From positions 4,723 to 68,722 of the forward strand of contig JAEZCS010000016.1 of assembly GCA_023433445.1 (NCBI GenBank): DNA of 64,000 nucleotides, in the 5' to 3' direction. Of the stretch, positions 8,608-17,902 are shown piece by piece. The position numbers were made by a program, and so were the translations under genes. Under the pieces are notes generated by a model that saw only the letters and a program-made list of their open reading frames with translations, made no database searches and was not told the DNA's origin. Positions within the stretch are counted from its first letter, which is position 1; each line of letters begins with the position of its first letter. This DNA comes from Pseudomonadota bacterium (GTDB taxonomy: Bacteria; Pseudomonadota; Alphaproteobacteria; Sphingomonadales; Sphingomonadaceae).

Positions 8608-9387
8608 ATGAAGATCGCAATCTCGACCGAGCTCAACTACTACGTCCCCGAAGAGGCCGATCTGCTGCTGCAGCTGGAGGCGGCGATCATCCCCGAACAG
8701 CGGGTGCTCAACGCGTACATCCAGCTGCCGCCGGCGAAGCACTTCGCACGTATCGCCGGGCACGACACCATCGGCGACCGCATATGGCTGCGCATGCAGG
8801 GCGAGTTGACCGTGCGTTACGATGCCGTGGTCGAGATCGACCGGCTGACCGCCGATGTCGCCCAGTTCGACGCCGTGCCGCCGCACCGTTTGCCGGGCGA
8901 GGTGATCGAGTACATCCTCCCCTCACGCTACTGCGCGTCGGACGAGTTTCAGCCGATCGTTTCCGACCTGTTCGGTAACACCATCGGCGGGCAGCGCGTA
9001 GCGGCGATCCGCGACTGGATCGCGACGAACCTGACTTACGAGGCGGGCAGCTCGACTGCAGCAACCGGTGCGATGGACACATACAACTCGCGTCACGGAG
9101 TCTGTCGCGACTTTGCGCACCTGATGATCAGCATGACAAGGGCCAGCGCTATCCCTGCGCGCTTCTGCAGCGTTTACGGCATTGGCGTGGAACCGCAGGA
9201 CTTCCATGCTGTGGCCGAGGTCTTCCTCGACAATACCTGGTACCTGGTCGATCCGACGGGCATGTCTACACCCGACACGATGGCAAAGATCGGCGTCGGC
9301 CGAGACGCCGCGGACGTGTCGTTCCTTACCAGCTACGGCAGTGTAGAGATGCAGCGCCAATCGCTGCAGGTAACCCAGGTGGCCTGA
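8608..9387 (+). CDS. Transglutaminase-like cysteine protein
   Basis: The 259-residue protein has a bacterial transglutaminase-like domain in its C-terminal half with a complete papain-type triad: Cys166 in 'SRHGVCRDFAHL', His200 in 'DFHAVAEVFL' and Asp215 in 'YLVDPTG'. The N-terminal half is the beta-rich domain found in this family. It has no signal peptide, so it is probably cytoplasmic. Such proteins may act as proteases, peptidases or cross-linking enzymes; the substrate is unknown. I chose the ATG at 8608 because the upstream in-frame residues are arginine-rich and unlike the family. Confidence 0.8.
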   Translation: MKIAISTELNYYVPEEADLLLQLEAAIIPEQRVLNAYIQLPPAKHFARIAGHDTIGDRIWLRMQGELTVRYDAVVEIDRLTADVAQFDAVPPHRLPGEVIEYILPSRYCASDEFQPIVSDLFGNTIGGQRVAAIRDWIATNLTYEAGSSTAATGAMDTYNSRHGVCRDFAHLMISMTRASAIPARFCSVYGIGVEPQDFHAVAEVFLDNTWYLVDPTGMSTPDTMAKIGVGRDAADVSFLTSYGSVEMQRQSLQVTQVA

Positions 9388-9481
9388 AAAAAGCCGTCTG
9401 GATCGATCCTGCGAGGACCGTCATCTATATCACTCCCCATATCCCCGCGATCATTCCTGTTTCAGATGACCGCTGCGGCAA

Positions 9482-10462
9482 CTACGCCGGGATCAGGCGG
9501 CGTTCGTAACGCCAGCTGGCCCATAGCTGCTGCGCCATGCGGCTTGTCGTTCGTACGCGGCTTGGTGGCACGCGACTGAGTGAGGAGCGTGCGCTCATCG
9601 CTACATCGGATGGAAGATCGTGGAAGCCGCACACGGTCAGCCCTACCGATCGTGCGGCGGCGCGGCAGAGCGCCGTGAACCGGCGCATGACTGCGTGATT
9701 AGGGCGTTTGCGGTCACGACTGAGCATTTCGAAGCTATGCGTCACCACCACGTAAGCTGCATGACGTTCGCGCACGGCGTGGCCCAGACCAGCACGCATC
9801 TCTTGCGCCGACATCGCGCAGATTTGAGCGGGGCGAAAGCTGCCGGGCCGGTCGGTTATCCCAGACACGGCAAGTTCGCCAATGCCGAAGCGGTGAGCAG
9901 GAGCGATCTGATCGCGAGCGCCGCTGATCCGGCAGCCATGACGATGATAGGCCGGATTGACGCTGCTGTCCCACATCAGTCCGACCTCGGCGAGTGCCCG
10001 TAACGTATCATCATTGGCGCCGAAATTTCCTGCGCGGAAGGCCGTTATCGGCGGCGCCCCGGCTTCCTCCAGCCATGACTTACCCAAACGTATCAATTTG
10101 GCCTGATCTGCTTGACTGAAGTCCCCGATATTACGGCCGAGTTGCCCGTTGACAGGAGAGTGGCGCGCCCAGCGGAGCCATTCGCTGTGGATATGCAGTT
10201 GCACCTCATGCCCACGGGCGACAATCGGCGTAACAATGGGCTTCAGAAATTCCGTTCCGTACAACAGCGCGGGCATGGGATCGACGAAGAACACGCCTTT
10301 GAGGCCATGACTTTCCAGCTCGTCCATCTGCCATCCGATGCCATAGGGCCGTCCCGCAGCTTCTCCCCAGATGGACGAGCGGACATTCTCTGCCAAGCTC
10401 ATGCCCCGCTCGTGAAGTAGCGAGGATAATTCTGTGTCTATGGTGATCAGGAGGGCGGTCAT
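9482..10462 (-). CDS. Polysaccharide deacetylase-like protein
   Basis: The 326-residue protein has features of the NodB/polysaccharide deacetylase superfamily: an early 'ITIDTE' metal motif (residues 6-11), a 'VQLHIHSEW' motif in place of the usual H-(S/T)-x-x-H, and a later 'FRAGNFG' segment. These resemble the variant deacetylases that begin with an acidic D-T-E rather than F-D-D. The reaction would be removal of acyl groups from a surface glycan, but the substrate is not evident and there is no signal peptide. The C-terminal 60 residues are basic. The start at 10462 gives the conserved motif at the N-terminus; an adjacent ATG at 10465 is equally possible. It is transcribed divergently from cofE. 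Confidence 0.65.
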   Translation of the reverse strand: MTALLITIDTELSSLLHERGMSLAENVRSSIWGEAAGRPYGIGWQMDELESHGLKGVFFVDPMPALLYGTEFLKPIVTPIVARGHEVQLHIHSEWLRWARHSPVNGQLGRNIGDFSQADQAKLIRLGKSWLEEAGAPPITAFRAGNFGANDDTLRALAEVGLMWDSSVNPAYHRHGCRISGARDQIAPAHRFGIGELAVSGITDRPGSFRPAQICAMSAQEMRAGLGHAVRERHAAYVVVTHSFEMLSRDRKRPNHAVMRRFTALCRAAARSVGLTVCGFHDLPSDVAMSARSSLSRVPPSRVRTTSRMAQQLWASWRYERRLIPA

Positions 10463-10565
10463 CATCAACGCCTTAGCCCGATCCATGTTAAGGAGCCGTA
10501 ACGCTGGGCAATTCAAGGACAATGGAGCGGCTACCCACGGGGATAGCTGCGCGCTACATCGCCTC

Positions 10566-11321
10566 ATGATTTCGATTCACCCACTGACCGGCATGGCGGA
10601 AATCTGCGCCGACGACGATTTGGCTATGCTGCTACGCGATGCTCTTGGGCGCACTGGGCTTTGGCCGTTGCAGCAAGGCGACGTGCTGGTCGTCACACAG
10701 AAAATCCTGTCCAAGGCGGAAGGTCGCATGGTTGACCTGACCGAGGTGAAGCCCGGCGAGCAAGCGCTGGAACTGGCCGAAAAGACGAAGAAGGACCCTC
10801 GCCTTGTCGAGCTTGTGCTTCGTGAGAGCAGCGCCATCGTGCGTGCAGTGCCGCATATATTGATCACCCGTCACAAGCTTGGTCATGTCATGGCCAATAG
10901 TGGCATAGACCGATCCAATATCGGTCCGGGTGCGCCAGAACGCGCACTATTGCTGCCGGTGGACCCCGACGGCTCGGCCGCTGCGCTTAGCCATGAACTT
11001 GCCTGCGGCGGTGCCGCACCTGCCGTCGTGATTTCGGACAGCTTTGGACGGCCTTGGCGCCATGGCGTTGTCGGCGTGGCGATCGGCGCGGCGGGATTGC
11101 CGGCGCTTGTCGATCGGCGTGGCGAAGAGGACCGGGATGGACGGAGCCTGGAAGTGACGCAGATCGCGCTGGCCGATCAGATTGCGACCGCAGCAGCCCT
11201 AGTTACCGGTGAAGGAGCTGAAAGCATACCTGCCGTTCTTATCCGTGGCCTGCGCTTACCGCCGGGCGATGCTCCAGCCGCCGCGCTTGTACGGCCGATT
11301 GAGGAGGATCTGTTTCGATGA
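10566..11321 (+). CDS. cofE: Coenzyme F420-0:L-glutamate ligase
   Basis: The 251-residue protein matches CofE (the N-terminal half of mycobacterial FbiB). It adds L-glutamate residues to F420-0 using GTP, building the polyglutamate tail. Family motifs seen are 'VVTQKILSKAEGR' near the N-terminus, 'MANSGIDRSNIG' in the middle and 'ISDSFGRPWRHGVVGVAIG' (about residues 155-173). The C-terminal nitroreductase-like domain of FbiB, which reduces dehydro-F420-0, is absent. It is the first gene of cofE-cofD-cofC, with an ATGA overlap to cofD. The ATG at 10566 has no obvious ribosome binding site, but no better in-frame start is seen. Confidence 0.88.
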   Translation: MISIHPLTGMAEICADDDLAMLLRDALGRTGLWPLQQGDVLVVTQKILSKAEGRMVDLTEVKPGEQALELAEKTKKDPRLVELVLRESSAIVRAVPHILITRHKLGHVMANSGIDRSNIGPGAPERALLLPVDPDGSAAALSHELACGGAAPAVVISDSFGRPWRHGVVGVAIGAAGLPALVDRRGEEDRDGRSLEVTQIALADQIATAAALVTGEGAESIPAVLIRGLRLPPGDAPAAALVRPIEEDLFR

Positions 11322-12256
11322 GCCGCATCGTCACGCTGACCGGGGGCGTGGGCGGCGCCAAGCTGGTTCTGGGGCTGATGCAGATATGCCCGCCCGAACA
11401 GATCACCGCGATCGTAAACACCGGCGATGATTTCCGGCACCTGGGGCTTGCCATATCGCCCGATATCGACACGCTTCTCTATACTCTATCCGGCAAGGCC
11501 AATCAGGCGCAGGGCTGGGGCCGGGAGGGCGAAAGCTGGAGCTTCATGGATGCCGTCAAATCTTTGGGTGGCGAAGACTGGTTTCTGCTGGGCGATGGGG
11601 ACCTGGCGCTGCATGTGCTGCGATCGCATCTGCTTGCAAAGGGCGAGACGTTAAGTGCGATCACGGCGCGTTTCGCTTCTGCATGGGGACTTGGCCTGTC
11701 CATTTTGCCGATGAGCGATAATCCCGTGGCGACTCACCTCAGCACAAATGAGGGCGATCTGCCTTTTCAGCGCTATTTCGTCCAACGCCGATGCTCCCCC
11801 GAAGTGCATGCCATCCGGTTCGAGGGTGCCGAACAAGCCTCAGCAGCGGCGGGCGTTATCGAGGCGATCACCGATTCAGCCACCAAGGCCATCCTGATAG
11901 CACCGTCTAATCCCTGGCTCAGCGTCGACCCGATCCTGGCCGTGCCCGGCATAAGGGAAGCGCTGGCAGAAGCGCGTGCGCCGGTGGTCGCGGTGTCGCC
12001 GATCGTGGGCGGTCAGGCAGTCAAAGGACCCACCGCCAAGCTGATGAGCGAAATGGGCTTGGCAGTGACTAACGAAAGCATCGCTGCACATTATGCGGAT
12101 GTTATCGATGGACTGCTGGTCGATCAGCGCGATGATACGTGCAACCTCACCATTACTCACGCCATCACTGATACCTTGATGAGGACGCTGGAGGATCGGG
12201 AACGCGTCGCATGCGCCGCGCTGGCGTTGGCGGATCGGATTGCCGGCTCGCGGTGA
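11318..12256 (+). CDS. cofD: 2-phospho-L-lactate (or PEP) transferase CofD/FbiA
   Basis: The 312-residue protein begins with the CofD signature 'VTLTGGVGGAKLVLGL' and continues with 'IVNTGDDFRHLGL', 'SPDIDTLLYTL' and 'PMSDNPVATHL', all diagnostic. CofD transfers the phospholactyl (or, in bacteria, phosphoenolpyruvyl) group from its guanylyl carrier to the deazaflavin FO, giving F420-0 or dehydro-F420-0. The YvcK/CofD-like regulatory homologues lack this set of motifs, so I favour true CofD, also because it sits between cofE and cofC. Its stop overlaps the cofC GTG start (GTGA). Confidence 0.9.
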   Translation: MSRIVTLTGGVGGAKLVLGLMQICPPEQITAIVNTGDDFRHLGLAISPDIDTLLYTLSGKANQAQGWGREGESWSFMDAVKSLGGEDWFLLGDGDLALHVLRSHLLAKGETLSAITARFASAWGLGLSILPMSDNPVATHLSTNEGDLPFQRYFVQRRCSPEVHAIRFEGAEQASAAAGVIEAITDSATKAILIAPSNPWLSVDPILAVPGIREALAEARAPVVAVSPIVGGQAVKGPTAKLMSEMGLAVTNESIAAHYADVIDGLLVDQRDDTCNLTITHAITDTLMRTLEDRERVACAALALADRIAGSR

Positions 12257-12840
12257 ACTGCTGGATCGTCATACCAATCAAGGCTCCAGACTGGTGCAAG
12301 ACACGGCTTGCGCCCGTCCTCGGCGATAGCGAGCGTCGAAAGCTGGTCGCTGAAATGCTCGGACAAACTGTATCTGCGGCGCAAAGCGTTGTTGGTCGGC
12401 AGCGGGTTCGATTGCTCGGCCCATCACGCCATGACCTGACAGACGACATTACTCTGCTTCCCGACGCCGGGCACGGCCTTAATACGGCCCTGGACGACGC
12501 GCGCGATGCGGCGATTAGGGCCGGGGTCAGTCGGCTGCTGATATTGTCGGCAGACCTGCCTTTGATCAAAGCTGACGATGTAGCGGCCCTGTTGAACTTG
12601 CCCGGCGATAGCGTCGCCATCGCGCCCGACCATGCGGGCACGGGTACCAACGCTGTGTCGCTGCCCCTCCCCTCGGCCTCGAAGTTCGCGTTCCACTATG
12701 GCGATGCCAGCTTCGCCGCGCACCGGGCCGAAGCAGACCGACTCGGCCTGCCGTTTCTCAGCCTTCGACGTCCGGGATTGGAGTTCGATGTCGACCGGCC
12801 GGAAGAACTCGCGCTCTGGCGACAGAGCCGAGTTCTCTGA
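12253..12840 (+). CDS. cofC: 2-phospho-L-lactate/PEP guanylyltransferase CofC/FbiD
   Basis: The 195-residue protein is a MobA-like nucleotidyltransferase of the CofC/FbiD type. It has 'WIVIPIKAPDWCKTRLAP' at the N-terminus, the metal-binding 'ILSADLPLI' (about residues 97-105), 'GTGTNAVSLP', 'HRAEADRLGL' and 'DVDRPEEL'. The enzyme joins GTP to phospholactate, PEP or 3-phosphoglycerate to make the activated donor for CofD; the substrate cannot be chosen from sequence alone. The start is a GTG overlapping the cofD stop, better than an upstream in-frame ATG that lies inside cofD. The gene ends 10 bases from the convergent maeB. Confidence 0.88.
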   Translation: MNCWIVIPIKAPDWCKTRLAPVLGDSERRKLVAEMLGQTVSAAQSVVGRQRVRLLGPSRHDLTDDITLLPDAGHGLNTALDDARDAAIRAGVSRLLILSADLPLIKADDVAALLNLPGDSVAIAPDHAGTGTNAVSLPLPSASKFAFHYGDASFAAHRAEADRLGLPFLSLRRPGLEFDVDRPEELALWRQSRVL

Positions 12841-12849
12841 CATCGCCCC

Positions 12850-15111
12850 TTAAAGGGCGACGCCCGCCGAGGCCAGGACCGCCAGCGTCAACAGTTCGGA
12901 CGCGTTGGACGACATGGTCGCGATCTGCACCGACTTCTCCATGCCTACCAGCATCGGACCGATCATCGTCGTACCACCGAGCTCGCGCAGCAGCTTGGCC
13001 GAGATGTTGGCTGACTGGAGACCCGGCATGACGAGTACGTTGGCTGGCCCCGACAGTCGGCTGAACGGATAGTTCTTCATGACCGTGGGGTTGAGCGCCG
13101 CATCGGCAGTCATTTCGCCCTCATATTCGAAATCGACATTCCGGCCGTCGAGCACCTTCAGCGCATCACGAACATTTTCCAGATGGCCTCCGGGGGGATT
13201 GCCGAAGTTGGAATAGGAGAGGAAGGCCACGCGCGGGTCATGTCCCATGCGCCGGGCAACGGCGACCGTGCCCTCGGCGATGTCGGCCAGTTCACCGGCG
13301 GATGGCCGCTCATTGACGGTGGTGTCGGCAAGGAACACCGTTTTGTCCTTTGACACCATGATGTGGATGCCAAAGGCGGTGCGGCCAACCGTCGGATCCA
13401 TGACGCGCTTCACCTCGCGCAGCGTCTGTGCGAACGGGCGCGTCACCCCCGTGATCATGGCATCCGCATGGCCCATGCTGACCAGCAGGGCGCCGAATAT
13501 ATTGCGGTCTCGATTGACCATCCGCTCGCAATCGCGCCGAAGATGGCCACGCCGCTGCAAACGGCCATAGAGCGCGTCCACCATGTCCGGGACCAGCGGC
13601 GAATTGACGCTATTGTGCAGTTCGAAGCTCTCAGGATCGCGGACCCCAAGCGCCTTCAGCTTGTCATAGACTTCGTTTCGGCCGACCAATACGGGGATGC
13701 CATAGCCAAGGTCGCGGAACTGGATGGCCGCGCGCAGCACGACCTCCTCTTCCGCTTCAGCGAACACCACGCGCTTGGGATTGGCCTTCGCTACCTCATA
13801 GGCGCTGGTCAGCACCGAAGTCGTCGGGTTCAACCGGCCTTTGAGCGATTGGCGATAGGCGGCCATGTCGGAAATCGGCTTTTGCGCAACGCCGCTTTCG
13901 ATCGCTGCCTGCGCTACGGCCGCTGGAACGACCTCCATCAGGCGCGGATCAAAGGGTGCGGGGATGATGTAATCGGGGCCGAAGCTGTGCGACCGGCCAT
14001 AAGCCTTGGCCACTTCCTCGGGCACCTGTTCGCGCGCCAGTTCCGCTATCGCCTGGGCCGCGGCGACCTTCATCGGCTCGTTAATGCCTGTCGCCCGCAC
14101 GTCCAGGGCGCCGCGGAAAATGAAGGGGAAGCCAAGCACATTGTTGACCTGGTTCGGATAGTCCGAACGCCCTGTGGCAACGATCGCGTCGGGTCGGACT
14201 TCCAGAACATCAGGCGGGGCGATTTCCGGATCGGGATTGGCCATGGCGAAGATGATCGGCTTTTCGGCCATCGACTTGACCATCTCCTGCGACACCGCCC
14301 CCGCGACCGACAGACCGAGGAACACGTCAGCGCCTTTGATCGCTTCGCCAAGGGTTCGTGCATCCGTCTTCACCGCATGCGCCGACTTCCACTGATTCAT
14401 GCCTTCAGTGCGGCCTTGATAAATGACGCCCTTGCTGTCGCACATGATGACATTGTCATGCGCGACGCCAATCGCCTTGATCAGTTCGGTGCAGGAAATG
14501 GAGGCGGCCCCTGCGCCGTTCACCACTACCTTCATATCCCTGAGCTCGCGCCCGGTGAGCATCGCGGCGTTGATGACGCCCGCCGCTGCGATGATGGCTG
14601 TGCCGTGCTGATCATCGTGAAAGACGGGGATGTTCATCCGTTCTTTCAGCGTCTGTTCGATGATGAAGCATTCGGGTGCCTTGATATCCTCAAGGTTGAT
14701 GCCGCCAAAGCTTGGCTCCATCAGTTCCACGGCGTCGATGAACTTGTCCACGTCCTCGGTCTTGAGCTCGATATCGATCGAGTCGACGTCAGCGAAGCGC
14801 TTGAAGAGTACCGCTTTGCCTTCCATCACCGGCTTGGACGCGAGCGCTCCCAGATTGCCAAGACCCAGGATCGCCGTGCCGTTCGATATAACGGCGACGA
14901 GATTGCCCTTGGCGGTATAGTCATAGGCGGTTTGCGGATCGGCAGCGATGGCGCGCACCGGCACGGCGACGCCTGGCGAATAGGCAAGGCTGAGATCGCG
15001 CTGCGTCGCCATCGGCTTCGACGCAATGATCTCGATCTTGCCGGGCCTGCCTGTCGAATGGAAAAATAGCGCCTCGCGTTCGGAAAATTCCACGTTCGAC
15101 TTATCTGCCAT
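12850..15111 (-). CDS. maeB: NADP-dependent malic enzyme with phosphotransacetylase-like domain
   Basis: The 753-residue protein oxidatively decarboxylates malate to pyruvate, giving NADPH. The malic enzyme part (about residues 1-425) includes 'YSPGVAVPVRAI', the catalytic segment 'FHDDQHGTAI' and the NAD(P)-binding 'VVVNGAGAASISC'. The C-terminal part (about 430-750) is a phosphate acetyltransferase-like domain that is regulatory in MaeB-type enzymes. This long form is usual in alphaproteobacteria. It is transcribed alone, divergently from mutS. A long open frame on the opposite strand within it is a GC-rich shadow. Confidence 0.93.
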   Translation of the reverse strand: MADKSNVEFSEREALFFHSTGRPGKIEIIASKPMATQRDLSLAYSPGVAVPVRAIAADPQTAYDYTAKGNLVAVISNGTAILGLGNLGALASKPVMEGKAVLFKRFADVDSIDIELKTEDVDKFIDAVELMEPSFGGINLEDIKAPECFIIEQTLKERMNIPVFHDDQHGTAIIAAAGVINAAMLTGRELRDMKVVVNGAGAASISCTELIKAIGVAHDNVIMCDSKGVIYQGRTEGMNQWKSAHAVKTDARTLGEAIKGADVFLGLSVAGAVSQEMVKSMAEKPIIFAMANPDPEIAPPDVLEVRPDAIVATGRSDYPNQVNNVLGFPFIFRGALDVRATGINEPMKVAAAQAIAELAREQVPEEVAKAYGRSHSFGPDYIIPAPFDPRLMEVVPAAVAQAAIESGVAQKPISDMAAYRQSLKGRLNPTTSVLTSAYEVAKANPKRVVFAEAEEEVVLRAAIQFRDLGYGIPVLVGRNEVYDKLKALGVRDPESFELHNSVNSPLVPDMVDALYGRLQRRGHLRRDCERMVNRDRNIFGALLVSMGHADAMITGVTRPFAQTLREVKRVMDPTVGRTAFGIHIMVSKDKTVFLADTTVNERPSAGELADIAEGTVAVARRMGHDPRVAFLSYSNFGNPPGGHLENVRDALKVLDGRNVDFEYEGEMTADAALNPTVMKNYPFSRLSGPANVLVMPGLQSANISAKLLRELGGTTMIGPMLVGMEKSVQIATMSSNASELLTLAVLASAGVAL

Positions 15112-15241
15112 GACGCATCCGCCCCTCTCTACCTAATAAAGGAGGCCCTAGCGGCAAGGCGGACCTGTCGGCAAGCACGTGAGCCACGTTTTTTCCACAC
15201 CCTTTCCTGATCTGCCGCTTGCCGCTATCGCCGAAAGGGCC

Positions 15242-17887
15242 ATGCACAGCCCCAAGGAAATCGCAGCCAGTCAGCCAACGCCGATGATGGCGCAATATCT
15301 GGCGCTGAAGACGGAGGCACAGGATTGCCTGCTTTTCTACCGCATGGGCGACTTTTTCGAGCTGTTTTTCGACGATGCGAAGGCGGCAGCGGCTACGCTG
15401 GACATCGCGCTTACCAGCCGGGGGGAGCATGGCGGCGCGCCGATCCCGATGTGCGGCGTGCCTGTGCACAGCGCGGAAAATTATCTCGCCCGGCTGATCA
15501 AGGCAGGACATCGGGTGGCGATCGCCGAGCAGACGGAGACGCCCGCCGAGGCGAAAGCGCGGGGCAGCAAGGCGCTCGTTGCGCGGGCTATCGTCCGTTA
15601 TGTGACGGCGGGCACGCTCACTGAGGAGACGCTGCTCGATTCCCGGCGCGACAATATGCTGGTGGCGCTTGCACAGACAGGTGGTGAAGGCGCCAGCGAG
15701 GTCGGGATAGCCGCCGCCGACATCTCCACCGGGCGGTTCGAGACGCTGACATTGCGGTCCAGCGATCTTACGGCAGAGCTGGCGCGACTGAGGCCCAGCG
15801 AAATCGTGCTGCCCGAAGGGTTCGATCTTGATCTGCCCGAGGCGCATCCATTCGACCGTGCGGCCTTCTCCAGCAACCGGGCGGAGGCGGCACTCAAGCG
15901 GCTATTCGGTGTCGCCACTCTGGATGGTTTTGGCCAGTTCAGCCGGGCGGAACTTGCCGCGATGGGCGGGTTGATCGCCTACCTTGACCATGCGGGCAAG
16001 GGTACTCTGCCTTTCCTGGCTCCCCCTGTGCGAAAGGCTAGTGGCGCGCATGTGGCGATCGACGCAGCCACCCGGGAAAGCCTGGAAATCACCGCGACGA
16101 TGAGCGGCGCGCGGGCCGGAAGCCTCTTGGGTGCGGTGGACAGGACCGTCACGGGCGCAGGCGCGCGACTGCTCGCGCAGGACCTCTCGGCTCCGCTGAT
16201 GGATCAAGAGTTGATCGAAGCGCGGCTTGGTCTCGTGCAGCTGCTCCATGACGATCCGTTGCTCCGCGATCAGTTGCGTGCGGCGTTGAGGGCTCTGCCG
16301 GATATCGGGCGAGCTTTGGGGCGGATCGCTGTGGGTCGAGGGAGTCCGCGCGATCTGGGGCAGCTTCGCGACGGTCTTAATGAGGCGCGAATGCTGCGTG
16401 AGAGGCTGGGTAGATTGGCCGATCAGCCGTTGCTGCTCCAGCAATTATTGCCGGCGCTCGACGGCCATGGAGCGCTGGTCGATGGTCTCTCCCGCGCGCT
16501 GGTGCCCAGCCCGCCGACCGAGACGGCCAATGGCGGCTATATTGCCGATGGCTATGACCCGGCTCTGGACGAACTGCGGCGGATGGCAGGCGATGGCAGG
16601 CGCGCCATTGCCGCTCTGGAGGCCAGCTATCGCGAGCGCACCGGCATTGCGGCATTGAAGATCCGGCATAATGGCGTGCTCGGCTATCATGTCGAAGTAC
16701 CCGCCCGGTCTGCCGACCCGCTTATGCAGCCGGACAGCGGCTTCACCCATCGCCAGACGCTGGCCGGCGTGGTGCGATTCAACTCGGTCGACCTACACGA
16801 GCAGGCGGGGCGTGTCGCGCAGGCCGGTGCCCATGCACTGGTGGCCGAAGCGGCCCATCTGGAAGACCTGATCGAGACGGCGCTGGCGCGCAAGGCAGAG
16901 ATCGCATCCGCGGCGGATGCGCTTGCCCGGCTGGACGTCGCCGCTGCGTTGGCCGAGAGGGCCGCCGAGGGAGGCTGGCAGAGGCCCCACTTCCTGCCGC
17001 AGGATGGCGAAGGACCCTGCCTGCAGATCATCGGCGGCCGTCATCCTGTTGTTGAAGATGCGCTGCGCAAGGATGGGCAGCCCTTTGTCGCCAACGACTG
17101 CTGCCTCGGAGCGGATGATCGTCTTTGGCTGGTTACGGGCCCCAATATGGGCGGCAAGTCCACCTTCCTGCGCCAAAATGCGCTGATCGTCATATTGGCG
17201 CAGGCGGGCAGCTATGTTCCGGCGCAATCCGCGACGCTGACGCTGGTCGATCGGTTGTTCAGTCGGGTCGGCGCGTCCGACAATCTCGCGCGCGGACGCT
17301 CCACCTTCATGGTCGAGATGGTCGAAACCGCCGCCATCCTGGCTCAGGCGACCGAACGCAGCTTCGTCATCCTGGACGAGGTCGGACGTGGTACATCGAC
17401 TTATGATGGGCTGGCTCTCGCCTGGGCGGTCGTTGAAGCGGTGCATGAGGTCAATCGTTGCCGCTGCCTCTTCGCGACCCATTATCACGAGCTGACACGG
17501 CTGGCGGAGACGCTGTCCTCGCTGTCACTGCATCATGTGCGCGCGCGGGAATGGAAGGGCGATCTCATATTGCTGCACGAGTTGGCGCCCGGACCAGCGG
17601 ATCGAAGCTATGGTCTCGCCGTCGCACGGCTTGCAGGCTTGCCCCCAGCTGTCCTGAAGCGCGCCAAGGATGTGCTGAACAGGCTGGAGGCGGGACGTGC
17701 CAAGACGGGCGGCATAGCGGCGGGGCTTGGCGACTTGCCTCTTTTCGCCGCTGCCGCTGCGCAGGAGGAGGAGAAGGTCGATGCCCTGCGCGCCGCCATC
17801 GACCTGATCGATGCCGACGCCCTGTCGCCCCGTGAGGCGCTGGAGCAGCTTTATCACCTGAAACAACTGGCCGCAGCCAGCAGCTGA
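15242..17887 (+). CDS. mutS: DNA mismatch repair protein MutS
   Basis: This is the mismatch-recognition ATPase. The N-terminal domain has 'FYRMGDFFELFFDDA', including the mismatch-probing phenylalanine context (family Phe-x-Glu motif). Connector, lever and clamp domains follow. The ATPase domain carries the Walker A 'GPNMGGKSTFLRQ' (about residue 633), the signature 'SRVGASDNLARGRSTF' and Walker B 'FVILDEVGRGTST'. The ATG at 15242 gives 881 residues; an in-frame GTG at 15179 would add 21 and cannot be excluded. glnD starts 15 bases after the stop, so the two probably share a transcript. Confidence 0.95.
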   Translation: MHSPKEIAASQPTPMMAQYLALKTEAQDCLLFYRMGDFFELFFDDAKAAAATLDIALTSRGEHGGAPIPMCGVPVHSAENYLARLIKAGHRVAIAEQTETPAEAKARGSKALVARAIVRYVTAGTLTEETLLDSRRDNMLVALAQTGGEGASEVGIAAADISTGRFETLTLRSSDLTAELARLRPSEIVLPEGFDLDLPEAHPFDRAAFSSNRAEAALKRLFGVATLDGFGQFSRAELAAMGGLIAYLDHAGKGTLPFLAPPVRKASGAHVAIDAATRESLEITATMSGARAGSLLGAVDRTVTGAGARLLAQDLSAPLMDQELIEARLGLVQLLHDDPLLRDQLRAALRALPDIGRALGRIAVGRGSPRDLGQLRDGLNEARMLRERLGRLADQPLLLQQLLPALDGHGALVDGLSRALVPSPPTETANGGYIADGYDPALDELRRMAGDGRRAIAALEASYRERTGIAALKIRHNGVLGYHVEVPARSADPLMQPDSGFTHRQTLAGVVRFNSVDLHEQAGRVAQAGAHALVAEAAHLEDLIETALARKAEIASAADALARLDVAAALAERAAEGGWQRPHFLPQDGEGPCLQIIGGRHPVVEDALRKDGQPFVANDCCLGADDRLWLVTGPNMGGKSTFLRQNALIVILAQAGSYVPAQSATLTLVDRLFSRVGASDNLARGRSTFMVEMVETAAILAQATERSFVILDEVGRGTSTYDGLALAWAVVEAVHEVNRCRCLFATHYHELTRLAETLSSLSLHHVRAREWKGDLILLHELAPGPADRSYGLAVARLAGLPPAVLKRAKDVLNRLEAGRAKTGGIAAGLGDLPLFAAAAAQEEEKVDALRAAIDLIDADALSPREALEQLYHLKQLAAASS

Positions 17888-17902
17888 CACTAGATTGAGC
17901 CG

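Noticed and set aside
13363..15069. Long open frame on the plus strand opposite maeB
   Set aside because: It mirrors the minus-strand malic enzyme, is rich in His and Arg, and shows no domain. It is a GC-rich codon shadow.
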